DNA from: Lachnospiraceae bacterium
Lineage (GTDB): Bacteria; Bacillota; Clostridia; Lachnospirales; Lachnospiraceae
Direction of reading: 5' to 3'
DNA: 64,000 nt
Assembly (NCBI GenBank): GCA_017517305.1
Contig: JAFWZV010000019.1
Span: forward strand, 1-64,000
Shown: one piece after another, positions 62,961 to 64,000 of the stretch
How positions within the stretch are numbered: the stretch's first letter is position 1
Layout: each line of letters opens with the position of its first letter
The notes under the pieces: model-generated
Told to the model about the DNA's origin: nothing
The model's input: only the letters and a program-made list of their open reading frames with translations
Database searches by the model: none
Translations under genes and position numbers: made by a program

Positions 62961-64000
62961 ATGGCAGAAAGAACCAAGGTAATGGTTGAATTTTATTCTG
63001 AGGAGCCTTTGGAAAATGTTATGGCGATGATTAAATATCGCCCAGAGAAGATTATTTTCTTAGGTCATAAGGATAATATGATAACCAAGAGAATTAACGA
63101 CTTAAAGGATTTTAGGGATAGCAAGTGCCCTGATACAGAGCTGGAATTTATTGAGGTTCCTAAGGATGACTTAAATGGTGCCATAGATATTCTCACTGAC
63201 ATTATGAGGGAAAATCCTGGTGTACGCTTCGAACTGACAGGAGGTAGTGAGCTTATACTTATTGCCCTTGGATGTATCGCAGCTAGGATGAACATAAGTA
63301 AGCTAAGAATCGATCCATTTACCGGTAAGGAAATTGATATTAGAGGGGATCAGGTTGTAACCTCGGATTATCATTTTAACATCAGCATTGCTGAGGATAT
63401 TATTCTGCATGGCGGTGTGTTAACAGGTCAGACTGGTAGCTTCTCAGACTGGAAATTTACTGACGAGTTCAGAGAAGATATTAGAGTTATGTGGGATATA
63501 TGCAAGGCCTACAGAGGTAACTGGAATAAGCATTGTGCCACTATTGATGAGCTTAGAAAGAACACTCAGAACCAGAAGGAGGGCTGGGTGGAGATTTATA
63601 AGAATCCTTTGGGAGAGGCCATCAATCTGCTTAGAGACTTGGAGAAGGAGGGACTTATTAAGGACTATTCCGAGTCTAACAAGAGGGTTTCCTTTAGATT
63701 TAAGAATAACATGATAAGAAAGGTTATTGGCAAGGCTGGTAATATATTGGAGCTTCATGTATATGAGGTTGCTACTAGAGATAGCTACGTATTCACAGAT
63801 GCAGTAATTGGGGCTCACATAGACTGGGATGGTGAGATTCATGATTATGCTCACCCTGGTTACGATACGATGAATGAGATTGACGTTATTCTTATGAAGA
63901 ATGTATGCCCAATTTTTATATCCTGTAAGAGCGGAAAGGCTGGAGGTCACGCCCTTCACGAGCTGGAGACAGTGACCAGAAAGTTTGGAGGCAAGTACGC
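62961..64000 (+). CDS. CARF-nuclease-like protein (DUF1887/Card1-type), partial at window end
   Basis: 346 codons are visible, without a stop. The N-terminal Rossmann-like part starts 'TKVMVEFYSEEPLENVMAMI' and contains 'FELTGGSELILIALGC' (T93-G94-G95), the pattern seen in CARF domains as LTGGTK. The C-terminal part has 'NEIDVILMKNVCPIFISCKS' (E306, D308, K323) and 'HELETVTRKFGGKY', the layout of the PD-(D/E)xK nuclease of DUF1887 proteins such as Card1/Can2, which cyclic oligoadenylates activate. The usual E of ExK reads S321. GGGGG precedes ATG 62961. No CRISPR array or cas gene is in the window. Family call is moderate. Confidence 0.68.
   Translation, partial: MAERTKVMVEFYSEEPLENVMAMIKYRPEKIIFLGHKDNMITKRINDLKDFRDSKCPDTELEFIEVPKDDLNGAIDILTDIMRENPGVRFELTGGSELILIALGCIAARMNISKLRIDPFTGKEIDIRGDQVVTSDYHFNISIAEDIILHGGVLTGQTGSFSDWKFTDEFREDIRVMWDICKAYRGNWNKHCATIDELRKNTQNQKEGWVEIYKNPLGEAINLLRDLEKEGLIKDYSESNKRVSFRFKNNMIRKVIGKAGNILELHVYEVATRDSYVFTDAVIGAHIDWDGEIHDYAHPGYDTMNEIDVILMKNVCPIFISCKSGKAGGHALHELETVTRKFGGKY

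Noticed and set aside
63444-63959. 171-codon minus-strand frame
   Set aside because: Antisense to the CARF-nuclease-like gene, which continues past the window edge and has a promoter and ribosome site.

Overview
The window looks like a chromosome segment of a low-GC Gram-positive anaerobe, most likely a Lachnospiraceae member (Butyrivibrio/Pseudobutyrivibrio-like). The support is strong AGGAGG-type ribosome sites, the gdpP-rplI-dnaB order typical of Firmicutes, clostridial ChW repeats on a secreted protease, and a block of large proteins that I associate with Lachnospiraceae families of unknown function (DUF5717/DUF5716). The genus is inference.

Layout. (1) 1-1852: four 61-bp structured tandem repeats, a tRNA-Ser(CGA) with its own terminator, and an lrgA-lrgB pair. 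(2) 1958-36606: a cell-surface polysaccharide locus with many glycosyltransferases, sugar-nucleotide genes, two export routes and polyprenyl-phosphate-sugar side-chain modules. (3) 36636-37859 (minus): a UDP-sugar pyrophosphorylase. (4) 38066-45777: an operon with its own good promoter, encoding a double-domain glycosyltransferase, a DUF2142-type membrane protein and a secreted M6-like metalloprotease with six ChW repeats. (5) 45876-46934 (minus): a HisC-like aminotransferase. (6) 47116-54470: four linked genes (a giant soluble protein, an actin/Hsp70-like protein, a helical-repeat protein and a membrane coiled-coil protein) with a 317-bp structured insertion between the first two. (7) 54498-61019: housekeeping genes valS, gdpP, rplI and dnaB. 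(8) 61112-62710 (minus): a membrane coiled-coil protein carrying six FliM/FliY-like short motifs. (9) 62961 to the window edge: a partial protein resembling the CARF-nuclease family DUF1887/Card1.

How the polysaccharide genes may work together. An ABC exporter whose ATPase has a C-terminal glycan-binding-type domain is followed directly by a methyltransferase and by a kinase-like protein ending in a 35-residue-repeat coiled coil. This is the domain content of WbdD, the capping and chain-length ruler of E. coli O9a-type O-antigens, here split into two genes. Downstream, glucose-1-phosphate cytidylyltransferase (rfbF) and CDP-glucose 4,6-dehydratase (rfbG) bracket a GT2 enzyme, a reductase/epimerase, a DRE-TIM aldolase-like enzyme, an acetolactate-synthase-like ThDP enzyme and a DXS-like ThDP enzyme. 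That combination suggests a CDP-linked branched or chain-extended deoxysugar. GtrA-, GtrB- and GtrII-like proteins, a second GT2+DUF2304 pair and two GT-C-like membrane proteins suggest lipid-linked side-chain addition outside the membrane. A B12-type radical SAM protein and a pyruvyl transferase suggest further decoration.

The middle of the locus (about 13-36 kb) is visibly richer in AT codons (AAA, TTA, ATA) than the flanking core genes, which favour AAG and CTT. A GtrA-tail pseudogene also lies inside it. Both fit a mosaic, horizontally exchanged region. No rRNA, CRISPR array, transposase or phage gene was seen.
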